A stretch of 64,000 bases of DNA, from assembly GCA_021286765.1 (NCBI GenBank), contig JAJTBS010000004.1, positions 269,965-333,964 on the forward strand, given 5' to 3'. This DNA comes from Holophagaceae bacterium (GTDB lineage: Bacteria; Acidobacteriota; Holophagae; Holophagales; Holophagaceae). The notes beneath the pieces were generated by a model. It ran no database searches. It was not told the origin of the DNA and saw only the letters and a program-made list of their open reading frames with translations. Numbering within the stretch: the first letter of the stretch is position 1; the number at the start of each line of letters is the position of its first letter. Both the position numbers and the translations under genes were made by a program. This document shows, piece by piece, positions 49,732-58,530 of the stretch.

Positions 49732-50664
49732 ATGCCCCCTTCCCTCCCGCCCCTGATCGACCGCCACACCCACCTTGAAGGCGGGTTGGATCCGGCCTGG
49801 GTTCGCCGTGAGTCAGCGCGGCGGAACCTCGCCCTGCCCAGCAGCCTCGAGGACCTCTGGTCCGGGAGATCCCTGCCCTTCCAAGGCTTCATCGAGGCCT
49901 TCCTCTTCGGCGCCGCCCTGCTGGACAGCCGCGAGGCCATTCGCGACGCGGTGCTGGCCGTGGCCCATCGTACGCAGGCAGCCAACGGCAGCGGCTTCGA
50001 CCTCTGGGCCTCGCCCCACTTCCTGGTGGCCCATCGCGGGCAGGTTGGCCTCGGCGATTTCTGGCGCGGTGTGGAAGACGGCTTTGCGCTTGCGGAAAGC
50101 CTCGGCCTCCGGGCCTGCTTGGTCGTGGATGCCGTGAATCATTTCGGCCCCAAGCATGGTCATGCGGTCCTCGACCTGGTGCTGCCGGAGCTTCCCCCCT
50201 TCGTGCGGGGCTTTTCCACCGGGGGGCTGGAAGGCTGCCCCTTCCGGGACTGGGCCCCCGTCTTCGACCGGGCCCGTTCGGCGGGTCTGCGCCTGGCCGC
50301 CCACGCAGGCGAGAACGGCCCGGGGGCGAATGTCCGCGAGGCCGTCCTGGAGGGTGGCGTCGCGCGCATCGTCCATGGCATCCGGGCGGACGAGGCCACC
50401 CTTGAGTTGCTGGCCGAGCGGCAGATCCCCGTGGACATCTGCCCCAGCTCGAACCGGGCCCTGGCTGCCGAGGTGGACCCGCACCCCCTGCCCCGGATGC
50501 TGCGGGCAGGCGTGCGCTGCGCCTTGGGTACCGACGACCCCGGGGTCATCCCCTGCGACCTGCGGACGGAGGCCGAGGCCGCCCGCGGCATGGGCCTGGA
50601 GGAAGCCGCCCTGGCCAAGCTCCGGCGCCACGGGGCCGAAGATGCCTGGTGCCTGATGGATTGA
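49732..50664 (+). CDS. Adenosine deaminase-family amidohydrolase
   Basis: A 310-residue metal-dependent hydrolase. Metal and active-site motifs: DRHTHLEGGL (HxH), AAHAGENGPG (His and Glu), IVHGIRAD and LGTDDPGV (Asp). The fold and motifs are those of adenosine/adenine deaminases; the aminodeoxyfutalosine deaminase of menaquinone synthesis is a close relative and cannot be excluded. A TTG lies directly upstream of the ATG; the ATG is preferred. It belongs to purine salvage or related metabolism. Confidence 0.85.
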   Translation: MPPSLPPLIDRHTHLEGGLDPAWVRRESARRNLALPSSLEDLWSGRSLPFQGFIEAFLFGAALLDSREAIRDAVLAVAHRTQAANGSGFDLWASPHFLVAHRGQVGLGDFWRGVEDGFALAESLGLRACLVVDAVNHFGPKHGHAVLDLVLPELPPFVRGFSTGGLEGCPFRDWAPVFDRARSAGLRLAAHAGENGPGANVREAVLEGGVARIVHGIRADEATLELLAERQIPVDICPSSNRALAAEVDPHPLPRMLRAGVRCALGTDDPGVIPCDLRTEAEAARGMGLEEAALAKLRRHGAEDAWCLMD

Positions 50665-50697
50665 ACCTTCCGGCGCACCCTCCAGCCAAGCCCAGGC

Positions 50698-50726
50698 TCG
50701 AAGCCACCGGCCTTTCCAGGTAGACT
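50698..50726 (+). promoter_or_regulatory. Possible promoter for tRNA-Arg/tRNA-Leu
   Basis: TCGAAG (50698-50703) and TAGACT (50721-50726) are 17 bases apart, 14 bases before the tRNA. The elements resemble those of cspA but are weaker. Confidence 0.4.
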
Positions 50727-50740
50727 AGTGGATTCGGTGC

Positions 50741-50817
50741 GCGCCCATAGCTCAGCTGGATAGAGCATCAGGCTTCGAACCTGAGGGTCGGGCGTTCGAG
50801 TCGCTCTGGGCGCACCA
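50741..50817 (+). tRNA. tRNA-Arg (anticodon UCG)
   Basis: A 77-base tRNA: acceptor GCGCCCA with TGGGCGC, D-arm GCTC/GAGC, anticodon loop CTTCGAA giving TCG, T-loop TTCGAGT, and an encoded CCA. The sequence follows the known Arg-UCG pattern. It lies 22 bases before a tRNA-Leu gene, so the two are probably co-transcribed. Confidence 0.97.
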
Positions 50818-50839
50818 CCCCTTTGACAATTCGGCTTTT

Positions 50840-50924
50840 GCGAGCGTGGCGGAACTGGTAGACGCACTGGATTTAGGTTCCAGCGGTTCACACCGTGTCG
50901 GTTCGAGTCCGACCGTTCGCACCA
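50840..50924 (+). tRNA. tRNA-Leu (anticodon UAG)
   Basis: An 85-base class II tRNA with a long variable arm, acceptor GCGAGCG with CGTTCGC (one G-T pair), anticodon loop TTTAGGT giving TAG (reads CUA), T-loop TTCGAGT and encoded CCA. Follows tRNA-Arg; trigger factor begins 137 bases downstream. Confidence 0.97.
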
Positions 50925-50950
50925 TTTGCCAGGATTGGCAGATGGGACGG

Positions 50951-50968
50951 AATCGCCGCCAGGCGATT
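50951..50968 (+). terminator. Hairpin after tRNA-Leu
   Basis: Seven-base-pair perfect stem (50951-50957 with 50962-50968) around GCCA, 26 bases after the tRNA. No T-run, so termination is uncertain. Confidence 0.35.
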
Positions 50969-51061
50969 GCCGCCCGAAGGGCAAGGGCACAGGACGCGCC
51001 CGAGTCACCAGGAAAGCCGAGTGAATCCTTAAGTACTTTCCCCTCGAATCACGGAGCACCC

Positions 51062-52675
51062 ATGTCCGCCACCCTCCACCACAATTCCCCCACCCGCAAG
51101 GCCGTCGAAGTGACGGTGCCCGCCGCCGAGGTGAGCGCCGCCTACAACGACGTGGTCGCCAAGATCGCGCCGAAGGTCCGCATCCCGGGCTTCCGCCCCG
51201 GCAAGGCGCCCCGCCCCGTCCTCATGCAGAAGTACGCCCGCGAGATCCAGTCGGATGTGGCCCAGCAGCTGGTGGAGAAGCACTTCTGGAAGGCCGCCCA
51301 GGAAACGGGCGCCCTGCCCATTTCGCATCCCTCCCTGGAGAAGCTGGACCTGAAGGAGGGCGCCGATGCCGTCTTCCGCGCCCAGTTCGATGTGGCCCCG
51401 GAAGTCCTCCTCCCTGACTACAAGTCGATGTCGGTGGCCAAGAAGAAGCGCGCCATCGACGAGGCCACGCTCCTCGAACACCTGGAGGGCCTGCGCCAGC
51501 GCGCCACCAAGTTCCTGCCGGTCGAGGACGGCGCCGTGGCCACGGGCCTCATCGCCACCTGCGACATCCGCGTGAAGCCCCAGGGGCTCAAAGCCCAGAC
51601 CTACCAGGACCAGGTGCTCGAGGTCGACGCCACCCGCCCCTTCGATGCCGAGCTGATCGGCATGAAGGTGGACGACAAGAAGACCTTCACCCTCACCCAC
51701 CCGGAGAACGACGCCAACACGGTCCTCGCCGGCAAGAGCCTCGCTTATGACGTCCACGTGAAGGACCTCCGCACCAAGGAGGTGCCCGAGCTGAACGACG
51801 AGTTCGCAAAGGACATGGGCGCCTTCGAGAACATGGACGCCCTCAAGGCCGCCGTGCTCAAGGACCTCGAAGAGGCCGCCGAGCGCGACGCCGTGGCCCG
51901 GCTTCACGCCACCATGCTGGACACCCTGCTGGACGCGGCCCCCTTCGAAGTGCCCCGCTCCATGGTGGGTCTGCAGCTCGACGACTACTGCCAGGAATTC
52001 GCCCAGCACGTCAGCCGCCAGGGCATGGACCCCAAGAAGGTGAACTGGCAGGCCTATCGCCAGTACCGCCTGAACGACGCCGAGCGGGCCGTCCGCAGCG
52101 GCTACCTCCTCCAGGCCATTGGCAATGCGGAGTCCATCGAAGTCCCCGAAGCGGACATCGATGCCGAAATCCGTCAGTTCATGGCCGAAAACCAGGTCCA
52201 GCAGCCCTTCGAGGCCTTCAAGGCGGAGCTGGAAAAGCGGGGCAACGCCACCGAGATCAAGGGCCGCCTCCGCACGGACCGCATCTTCGATCACCTGCTG
52301 ACCACCGCCAAGGTCACGGAAGAGCTGCTGGACAAGGCCGCCTTCGACGCCCTGGTGGAGTTGGAGCGCAAGCGCGAGGCCGGCATTCCCGTGAACCGCT
52401 TCGACGCGGGCGGACTGGAGGGTGGCGATCTCGAGGGCCAGGAGGGCGGTGAACCCTCGGTCGTGGCGCCGGCCACCGAGCATGTCCATGGCCCCGACTG
52501 TGACCACGGACACGACCACGAGGCCGAGGAGAAGCCCGTCAAGAAGGCCACCAAGAAGGCTGCGCCCAAGGACGAACCCGAAGCCGAGGAAAAGCCCGCG
52601 AAGAAGGCCGCCAAGGCCAAGGAGCCCGAGGCTGAAGAAAAGCCCAAGGCGAAGAAGCCCGCCGCCAAGAAGTAG
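51062..52675 (+). CDS. tig: Trigger factor with long charged C-terminal tail
   Basis: Ribosome-bound chaperone with a peptidyl-prolyl isomerase-like domain. The ribosome-binding signature GFRPGKAPRPVLMQKYA is clear; a FKBP-like segment lies about 150-245, and the arm/C-terminal chaperone domain follows. The 537 residues exceed E. coli (432) by about 100; the extra part ends in a His-rich run (HVHGPDCDHGHDHE, residues 474-487) and a repetitive Lys/Ala/Glu/Pro tail (KPAKKAAK, KPKAKKPAAKK). The ATG at 51062 follows GGAG; the frame continues upstream through tRNA-Leu. clpP follows, as in many bacteria. Confidence 0.93.
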   Translation: MSATLHHNSPTRKAVEVTVPAAEVSAAYNDVVAKIAPKVRIPGFRPGKAPRPVLMQKYAREIQSDVAQQLVEKHFWKAAQETGALPISHPSLEKLDLKEGADAVFRAQFDVAPEVLLPDYKSMSVAKKKRAIDEATLLEHLEGLRQRATKFLPVEDGAVATGLIATCDIRVKPQGLKAQTYQDQVLEVDATRPFDAELIGMKVDDKKTFTLTHPENDANTVLAGKSLAYDVHVKDLRTKEVPELNDEFAKDMGAFENMDALKAAVLKDLEEAAERDAVARLHATMLDTLLDAAPFEVPRSMVGLQLDDYCQEFAQHVSRQGMDPKKVNWQAYRQYRLNDAERAVRSGYLLQAIGNAESIEVPEADIDAEIRQFMAENQVQQPFEAFKAELEKRGNATEIKGRLRTDRIFDHLLTTAKVTEELLDKAAFDALVELERKREAGIPVNRFDAGGLEGGDLEGQEGGEPSVVAPATEHVHGPDCDHGHDHEAEEKPVKKATKKAAPKDEPEAEEKPAKKAAKAKEPEAEEKPKAKKPAAKK

Positions 52676-52693
52676 TCTGTGCCCGTTTCACCG

Positions 52694-52717
52694 AGAAGGC
52701 GCCATCCGGCGCCTTCT
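52694..52717 (+). terminator. Hairpin between tig and clpP
   Basis: Perfect 10-bp stem (52694-52703 with 52708-52717) with loop ATCC, 18 bases after the tig stop. A short T-rich tail follows. May give partial termination in the tig-clpP unit. Confidence 0.6.
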
Positions 52718-52747
52718 TGCTATTCTGATCCATCAGCCGGAGGGCCC

Positions 52748-53344
52748 ATGCCCAGCAGCTATTATCCCCCCATCGTCATCGAGCAGACGCCCCGCGGCGA
52801 GCGCAGCTATGACATCTACTCGCGGCTGCTGAAGGACAACATCATCTTCCTGGGCACGCCCATCGACGACAGCGTGGCCAACGCCATCGTGGCCCAGATG
52901 CTGTTCCTCGAGAGCGAGGACCCGGACAAGGACATCCAGATCTACATCAACAGCCCCGGCGGCAGCGTCACCGCGGGTCTGGCCATCTACGACACCATGC
53001 AGTTCGTGAAAAACGACATCGTCACCTACTGCATCGGCCAGTGCGCCTCCATGGGCGCCCACCTGCTCTCCGCGGGCACCAAGGGCAAGCGCTTCGCCCT
53101 GCCCAACGCCCGCATCATGATCCACCAGCCCAGCGGCGGCGCCCAGGGCCAGGCCACGGAGATCGAGATCACCTTCAAGGAGATCCAGCGCCTGAAGGAG
53201 AACCTGGCGGCCACCTTTGCCAAGCACACGGGCCAGCCCCTGAAGAAGGTCATCAAGGACATGGATCGCGACTTCTTCATGAGCGCGGAAGAGGCGCTGG
53301 AGTACGGCATCGTGGACAAGGTCCTCTCCGAGCGGCCGGCCTGA
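52748..53344 (+). CDS. clpP: ATP-dependent Clp protease proteolytic subunit
   Basis: Barrel-forming serine peptidase that works with a Clp ATPase. The 198-residue protein has the catalytic triad: Ser in [11 protein letters not shown], His in IMIHQPSGG and Asp in [25 protein letters not shown] and [19 protein letters not shown] are typical. The usual GQAASMGA is GQCASMGA. The ATG at 52748 follows GGAGGG and gives the family length. Unlike most genomes, the next gene is hisC, not clpX. Confidence 0.96.
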   Translation: MPSSYYPPIVIEQTPRGERSYDIYSRLLKDNIIFLGTPIDDSVANAIVAQMLFLESEDPDKDIQIYINSPGGSVTAGLAIYDTMQFVKNDIVTYCIGQCASMGAHLLSAGTKGKRFALPNARIMIHQPSGGAQGQATEIEITFKEIQRLKENLAATFAKHTGQPLKKVIKDMDRDFFMSAEEALEYGIVDKVLSERPA

Positions 53345-54471
53345 TGATGGCGAGCCTCTCCAGCCTTCCAGGTTTCGAGCGCCTGTCCGGCATCCCCCTC
53401 TACGTGCCCGGCAAGCCCATCCAGGAAGTCCAGCGCGAGCTGGGCCTCACCCGGATCGTCAAGATCGCCTCCAACGAAAACCCCTGGGGGCCCACCGAGG
53501 CCGTGAAGGCCCGAGTGGCCTCCGTGATCGCCGGTTCCGAGTTCGAAGGCCTGGGCCTGTATCCCGTCAGCGACGGCTACTACCTGCGCAAGCGCATCGC
53601 CGACCGCAAGGGGCTGGCCGTGGACCGCGTGGTCCTGGGCAACGGCAGCAGCGAGATCCTGGAGATGGTGGCCAAGGCCGCCTTCCTGGGCGGCGGCAGC
53701 GCCGTCATCCCGAAGCACAGCTTCGCCATCTACGGCATCGCCACCCAGACCGCCGGTGGCCGCGTGATCGAATCCCGGGCCTCCGCCACGGAGCTGGACG
53801 TGGACGATCTCCTGCACTCGGTGGCCGAGGACACGCGCCTCGTCTACCTGGGCCACCCCAACAACCCCACCGGCATCCGCCTGGAGCGCGCCGCCATCGA
53901 ACGCCTGGTGCGTGAGCTGCGCGAGGACATCGTCCTGGTGGTGGACCAGGCTTATGCCGAATACGAGGATCCCGCCGAGTATCCGGATGCCGCCGCCTAC
54001 CTTGATCAGCGTCCGAACCTCCTCGTCCTCCACACCTTCTCCAAGATCCATGCCCTGGCCGCCATGCGCATCGGCTACGGCCTCGGTTCGAAGGAGCTGA
54101 TGGGCTTCCTCGAGCGGGTGCGCAGCCCCTTCAACACCAACCACCTGGCCCAGGCCGCGGCGGAAGTCGCCGTGCAGGATCTGGCCTTCGAAGCCTTCTC
54201 GCGCGAGAAGAACTTCGAAGCCCGCACCGCCTTCGTCCAGGAGGCCGGGAAGCACCGGTGCCAGGTTTCTGGGACTTCCGGCAACTTCATCCTGCTGGAG
54301 AGCGCCTTCCCTGCCGTGGACCTGTTCAAGGAGCTGTTGCAGCGCGGCGTGATCGTGCGCCCCATGCACGGCTATGGCCTGCCGAATCACATCCGCGTGT
54401 CCTTCGGCCGCCCCGAGGAGATGCAGGCCTTCTGGCACGCCGCCGGCCCTCTGCTCGACGGCGGCTGCTGA
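53344..54471 (+). CDS. hisC: Histidinol-phosphate aminotransferase
   Basis: PLP enzyme that makes histidinol phosphate in histidine synthesis. The 375-residue protein shows IASNENPWGPTEAV, GNGSSEILEMVAKA, HPNNPTGI, VVDQAYAEY and the PLP lysine region HTFSKIHALAAMRIGYG; SFGRPEEM closes it. The ATG overlaps the clpP stop (TGATG), a strong sign of translational coupling, and recQ starts right after its stop. Other his genes are not nearby. HisC paralogues can act on other amino acids, so its role is not proven. Confidence 0.92.
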   Translation: MMASLSSLPGFERLSGIPLYVPGKPIQEVQRELGLTRIVKIASNENPWGPTEAVKARVASVIAGSEFEGLGLYPVSDGYYLRKRIADRKGLAVDRVVLGNGSSEILEMVAKAAFLGGGSAVIPKHSFAIYGIATQTAGGRVIESRASATELDVDDLLHSVAEDTRLVYLGHPNNPTGIRLERAAIERLVRELREDIVLVVDQAYAEYEDPAEYPDAAAYLDQRPNLLVLHTFSKIHALAAMRIGYGLGSKELMGFLERVRSPFNTNHLAQAAAEVAVQDLAFEAFSREKNFEARTAFVQEAGKHRCQVSGTSGNFILLESAFPAVDLFKELLQRGVIVRPMHGYGLPNHIRVSFGRPEEMQAFWHAAGPLLDGGC

Positions 54472-56160
54472 TTGGGGCGGATTTCGGACGAGATCGAGAG
54501 GCTCCGCACCCTGCTCGCGCAGGGCGCGCGTGTGGAGTGCCGGGAAGGACTGCAAAGCCTCCGTGCCCATTACAAAACCGAGCCCACGGCCTTCGAAGCG
54601 GAGGCCATTGCCGCGCTGAAACGCCTTGCCTCTGACTTGGAGGCGCCCCCCGACCTGGCGTCGGCCCTGAAGGCCACCTTCGGCTACGACACCTTCCGCC
54701 CGGGCCAGCGCACCATCATCGAGGCCGTGCTCTCAGGCCGAGATGTGGTGGGCATCATGCCCACGGGCGCCGGCAAATCCCTCACCTACCAGCTGCCCGC
54801 CCGCCTGCTGGGCGGCGTCACGCTCGTGGTCTCCCCCCTCATCGCGCTCATGAAGGACCAGGTCGATGCCTTGACCGAGGCCGGGCTGCGCGCCACCTTC
54901 CTGAACTCCAGCCTGGATGCGGAGGCCCGGCGCGAGCGCATCCGCGCCTTGAAGAGCGGTGAGCTGGAACTGGTCTACGCTGCGCCGGAGGGCCTGGAAC
55001 TCTACCTGGCCGACCTGCTGCGCGAGGTGGACCTGCGCCTCATCGCCGTGGATGAGGCCCACTGCATCAGCCACTGGGGCCATGATTTCCGCCCAGCCTA
55101 CCGGACCCTGGCAGGCCTGAAGCAGCGCTTCCCGGCCGTGCCCGTGCTGGCCCTCACAGCCACAGCCACACCCGAAGTCCGCCACGACATCGCCGCCCAG
55201 CTGGCGATGCGGAACCCCGTGGAGGTGCAGGGCTCCTTCTTCCGGTCGAACCTCCACATCAGCGCCTACCGCAAGGGGGCTGAAGGCCTGCCCCCGGTGC
55301 GCGAGGCCCTGCTGCGCCTGGTCCTGGCGCGGCGCGGCGACAGCGGCATCATCTACTGCCTGTCGCGCAAGGCGGTGGAGGCCACCGCGTCCTTCCTCTC
55401 CGGCGAGGGCATCCGCGCAACCGCCTACCATGCGGGCATGGACCCCGCCGCCCGTTCCGCCGCCCAGGAGGCCTTCCAGCGGGACGATGTGGATGTCATC
55501 GTGGCCACGGTCGCCTTCGGCATGGGGATCGACAAGAGCAACATCCGCTACGTGATCCACCGCGACATGCCCAAGAGCGTGGAGGGTTGGTACCAGGAGA
55601 TCGGCCGGGCCGGCCGCGACGGGGCCGACGCCGACTGCGTGATGTTCTACGGCTGGGGCGACGTGCTCAGCTACGACCGCTTCACGGACGGCCTGGAGAC
55701 CGCCCTGGCCCAGGCCCAGCAACGGCAGACCCGGGACCTCTTCCGGCTCGCGGATTCGCCCCGCTGCCGCCATCGGGCCCTGCTCGCCCACTTCGGAGAG
55801 CACATGGAGGCCTGCGGCGCCTCCTGCGATGTCTGCTCCGGAGCCGATCCGCTGGAATCGGCTCCGAGGCCCGGGAAGGCCAAGCGCGGCTCGCCCCGCG
55901 GCACGCGCCCTCCCGTGCCGGAGGGCCCAGTGGAGGGCGAGGAATTGCTCTACCGCGAGTTGAAGGCGCTGCGCAAACAGCTGGCCGATGCCAAGGGCGT
56001 GCCGGCCTACGTGATCTTCAGCGATGCCACCCTCCAGCAGATGGCCCGATTCCAGCCGGCCACGGAAGCCGAATTCTTAGCCCTCAGCGGGGTGGGGCCG
56101 AAGAAGCTTCAGCAGTACGGTGCCTCCTTCCTCGACCTGCTCGGCAGGCAGGGCTCCTGA
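54472..56160 (+). CDS. recQ: ATP-dependent DNA helicase RecQ
   Basis: A 562-residue 3'-5' helicase of recombination and repair. An extra N-terminal 60 residues precede the helicase; motifs include [24 protein letters not shown] (Walker A), [18 protein letters not shown] (DEAH), TATATPEV and IGRAGRDG. The RQC zinc site has four Cys (CRHRALL, then CGASCDVC), and an HRDC domain ends the protein ([32 protein letters not shown]). The start is a TTG immediately after the hisC stop, so it belongs to the clpP-hisC-recQ chain. Length is slightly below E. coli RecQ (609). Confidence 0.94.
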   Translation: MGRISDEIERLRTLLAQGARVECREGLQSLRAHYKTEPTAFEAEAIAALKRLASDLEAPPDLASALKATFGYDTFRPGQRTIIEAVLSGRDVVGIMPTGAGKSLTYQLPARLLGGVTLVVSPLIALMKDQVDALTEAGLRATFLNSSLDAEARRERIRALKSGELELVYAAPEGLELYLADLLREVDLRLIAVDEAHCISHWGHDFRPAYRTLAGLKQRFPAVPVLALTATATPEVRHDIAAQLAMRNPVEVQGSFFRSNLHISAYRKGAEGLPPVREALLRLVLARRGDSGIIYCLSRKAVEATASFLSGEGIRATAYHAGMDPAARSAAQEAFQRDDVDVIVATVAFGMGIDKSNIRYVIHRDMPKSVEGWYQEIGRAGRDGADADCVMFYGWGDVLSYDRFTDGLETALAQAQQRQTRDLFRLADSPRCRHRALLAHFGEHMEACGASCDVCSGADPLESAPRPGKAKRGSPRGTRPPVPEGPVEGEELLYRELKALRKQLADAKGVPAYVIFSDATLQQMARFQPATEAEFLALSGVGPKKLQQYGASFLDLLGRQGS

Positions 56161-56228
56161 AGCGCCCAAGCCGATCTGGACATCTGTCACAACCTGGAAC
56201 GAGGTTCGTTGATAGCAAAGGATTTGCG

Positions 56229-56282
56229 ATGAAAACCGCCCTGTTTCGCCCTTGCAGGCGCACTGGGAGGAAATTAGGGTGA
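56229..56282 (+). CDS. Possible 17-residue leader peptide upstream of the multiheme cytochrome
   Basis: An ATG at 56229, seven bases after AAGGA, opens a frame of 17 codons (MKTALFRPCRRTGRKLG). It lies in a relatively AT-rich stretch, 61 bases before the cytochrome start. It could be a small leader or chance; no homologue is known to me. Confidence 0.2.
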   Translation: MKTALFRPCRRTGRKLG

Positions 56283-56287
56283 TGAAA

Positions 56288-56308
56288 GACATTTCATACT
56301 TAAATGTC
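56288..56308. promoter_or_regulatory. Inverted repeat upstream of the cytochrome gene
   Basis: GACATTT (56288-56294) and AAATGTC (56302-56308) form a perfect 7-bp dyad around a 7-base spacer, 36 bases before the cytochrome ATG. It may be an operator or a small mRNA hairpin. It does not match the FNR consensus. Confidence 0.35.
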
Positions 56309-56343
56309 CAATGGTCGAGCCCCTTGGTTTTGGAGGTGGGTAT

Positions 56344-57795
56344 ATGAGCTTTACGGAACGCGTCAGAGACCTGACCCGGCTGGCCTTCCAGCTGGGCAAC
56401 AACTGGATGTCCCTGGCCGGCGCGGCCATGACGACCAGCTCGGCCTTCGTGCTCGTCTGGTTCTGGTTCATGGAGATCACCAGCCCCCGCTCCATCCATC
56501 CCTACATGGGCATCATCCTCTTCCTGATCCTGCCCGCCCTGTTCCTGGTGGGCCTGGTGCTCATCCCCTTCGGCATCCTCCGCGAGCGGCGCAAGCGCAA
56601 GGCCGCTGGCGAGGTCCCCACGCCCCTCCAGGCAGTGGACTTCAAGCAGCCAGGCGTGCGCCGCCTGCTGACCGTGGTGGGCGTGCTCACCTTCATCAAC
56701 GTGTCCATCCTGGGCACGGCGGGCCTGAAGGGCGTCGAGTACATGGACTCCAACCAGTTCTGCGGCCTCACCTGCCACACGGTCATGAGCCCCGAGTACA
56801 CGGCCTTCCTGGACTCGCCCCACTCCCGCGTGGGCTGCGCCCAGTGCCACATCGGCCATGGCGCCCCCGCCCTGGTGAGGGCCAAGATCTCCGGCTCGCG
56901 CCAGCTCTTCGCCGTGGCCTTCGGCACCTTCTCCCGGCCCATCCCCAGCCCGGTGGAGCACCTGCGCCCCGCCCGCGAAACCTGCGAGCAGTGCCACTGG
57001 CCGCAGAAGTTCACCAACGACAAGCTCATCGTCCGCACCAAGTTCGCCGAGGATGAGGCCAACACCCCCTCCACCAGCATCCTCCTGCTGAAGATCGGGG
57101 GCCACACGCCCAATGGCACCACCGGCATCCACGGCCGCCACCTCGACGCCATGGAGCGCATCAGCTACATCACCACCGATGCCCGCCGCCAGGAGATCCC
57201 CAAGGTCACCTACCGCGACGACAACGGGCAGATGGTCGAATACGTCACGGACGACTTCAAGAAGCTCCCCAAGGAGACCGTCGACAAGGCCACCGTCCGC
57301 AAGATGGACTGCATCGACTGCCACAACCGCCCCACCCACGCCTTCCACCTGCCCGACCGCGCCCTGGACAAGGCCCTGGCCGAGAAGCGCATGAGCTCCG
57401 AGCTGCCCTTCCTCAAGAAGCAGGCCCTGGAGTTGCTGAAGGTCGACTACCCCGACCAGAAGACCGCCGCCGCCAAGATCCCCGTGGCTCTGGCCGAGTA
57501 CTACCGCACCACCTACCCCGAGATCTACAAGCAGAAACGGGCCCAGGTGGACACGGCCGGCGAAGTGGTGAAGGGCATCTACCTCCGCAATGTCTTCCCC
57601 GAGATGAAGATCACCTGGGGCACCCACCCCAACAACATCGGGCATGAGGAATCCGTCGGCTGCTTCCGCTGCCATGACGGCAACCACGTCGCCGCCGATG
57701 GCCGCACCATCAAGGGCGACTGCGACACCTGCCACACGATCCTGGCCCAGGACGAGAAGGATCCCAAGATCCTCAAGGACTTCGGCATGAAGTGA
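56344..57795 (+). CDS. Membrane-anchored six-heme cytochrome c (NapC/NirT-like)
   Basis: A 483-residue inner-membrane electron-transfer protein. Three hydrophobic helices lie at about 29-45, 55-78 and 107-128; the rest faces the periplasm. Six heme motifs are visible: CGLTCH (140-145, CX3CH), CAQCH (165), CEQCH (214), CIDCH (323), CFRCH (440) and CDTCH (460). The first motif, with three residues between the Cys, is recurrent in multiheme proteins of metal-reducing bacteria. It probably takes electrons from quinol toward a periplasmic reductase or extracellular acceptor. The ATG at 56344 follows GGAGG. The upstream region carries a dyad. Confidence 0.88.
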   Translation: MSFTERVRDLTRLAFQLGNNWMSLAGAAMTTSSAFVLVWFWFMEITSPRSIHPYMGIILFLILPALFLVGLVLIPFGILRERRKRKAAGEVPTPLQAVDFKQPGVRRLLTVVGVLTFINVSILGTAGLKGVEYMDSNQFCGLTCHTVMSPEYTAFLDSPHSRVGCAQCHIGHGAPALVRAKISGSRQLFAVAFGTFSRPIPSPVEHLRPARETCEQCHWPQKFTNDKLIVRTKFAEDEANTPSTSILLLKIGGHTPNGTTGIHGRHLDAMERISYITTDARRQEIPKVTYRDDNGQMVEYVTDDFKKLPKETVDKATVRKMDCIDCHNRPTHAFHLPDRALDKALAEKRMSSELPFLKKQALELLKVDYPDQKTAAAKIPVALAEYYRTTYPEIYKQKRAQVDTAGEVVKGIYLRNVFPEMKITWGTHPNNIGHEESVGCFRCHDGNHVAADGRTIKGDCDTCHTILAQDEKDPKILKDFGMK

Positions 57796-57830
57796 TGGAA
57801 TGGCCGGGAGCGGTCCCGCAGAATGAAGAC

Positions 57831-58496
57831 ATGACCGCTTCCGTCCTTTCCCTGATCGCAATCGACGGCCCGTCTGGCGTGGGGAAATCCACCACCGCCA
57901 AACGGGTCGCCGCGCGTCTGGGTTGGCAGTACCTGGATACCGGCGCCATGTACCGGGCGGCTGCCCTGGCCATCCATCGGGCCGGCGTCGAGCTCACGGA
58001 CCGACCCGCCCTCGAAAGGGTGCTCTCCAGGCTCGACCTCTCGCTGAACGAAGGCCGGACCTACTTGGCGGGCGGGGATGTCAGCGAGGCCATCCGCAGC
58101 CAGGAAGTCACCCGCCTGGTCACGCCCGTGAGCGCCGATGTCCGGGTGCGCGAAGTGCTGGTGGATCAGCAGCGCAGGATCGGTGCCAGCGGCCGCTGGG
58201 TGGTGGACGGCCGCGACATCGGCACCGTGGTGTTCACGCAGGCCTGCTGCAAGGTGTTCCTTACGGCCAGCCCCGAGGCCCGGGCCCAGCGCCGGTTCCT
58301 GGAATTGCAGGCCAAGGGCCAGTCGCCGGATTTCGACGCCGTGCTGGCGGATCTCCAGCGCCGGGACCTGGCCGACAGCACCCGCGCCGCCTCGCCCCTG
58401 CGCAAGGCCGAGGATGCGGTCGAGCTCGACTCCAGCGGCATGAGCCTCGACCAGGTGGTGGACTGGATCGTGGCGCGGCACCAGGCCCACGCCTGA
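57831..58496 (+). CDS. cmk: Cytidylate kinase
   Basis: Phosphorylates CMP and dCMP using ATP. The 221-residue protein has the P-loop IAIDGPSGVGKSTTAKRVA, YLDTGAMYRAAAL, VVDGRDIGTVVF and the lid segment QRRDLADSTRAASPLR, which fit Cmk exactly (E. coli 227). The frame is open upstream, but the ATG at 57831 gives the family start. It begins 35 bases after the multiheme gene. Its TGA lies inside the stem of a hairpin shared with cydB. Confidence 0.95.
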   Translation: MTASVLSLIAIDGPSGVGKSTTAKRVAARLGWQYLDTGAMYRAAALAIHRAGVELTDRPALERVLSRLDLSLNEGRTYLAGGDVSEAIRSQEVTRLVTPVSADVRVREVLVDQQRRIGASGRWVVDGRDIGTVVFTQACCKVFLTASPEARAQRRFLELQAKGQSPDFDAVLADLQRRDLADSTRAASPLRKAEDAVELDSSGMSLDQVVDWIVARHQAHA

Positions 58497-58530
58497 AGCC
58501 CTCCCGCCGGCCCCGGAGGCCCGGGCTTCA
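58494..58530. terminator. Bidirectional hairpin containing both stop codons of cmk and cydB
   Basis: Perfect 8-bp outer stem (58494-58501 with 58523-58530) with a further GC-rich inner pairing. The TGA of cmk and the TGA of convergent cydB are the ends of the two arms. Confidence 0.65.
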
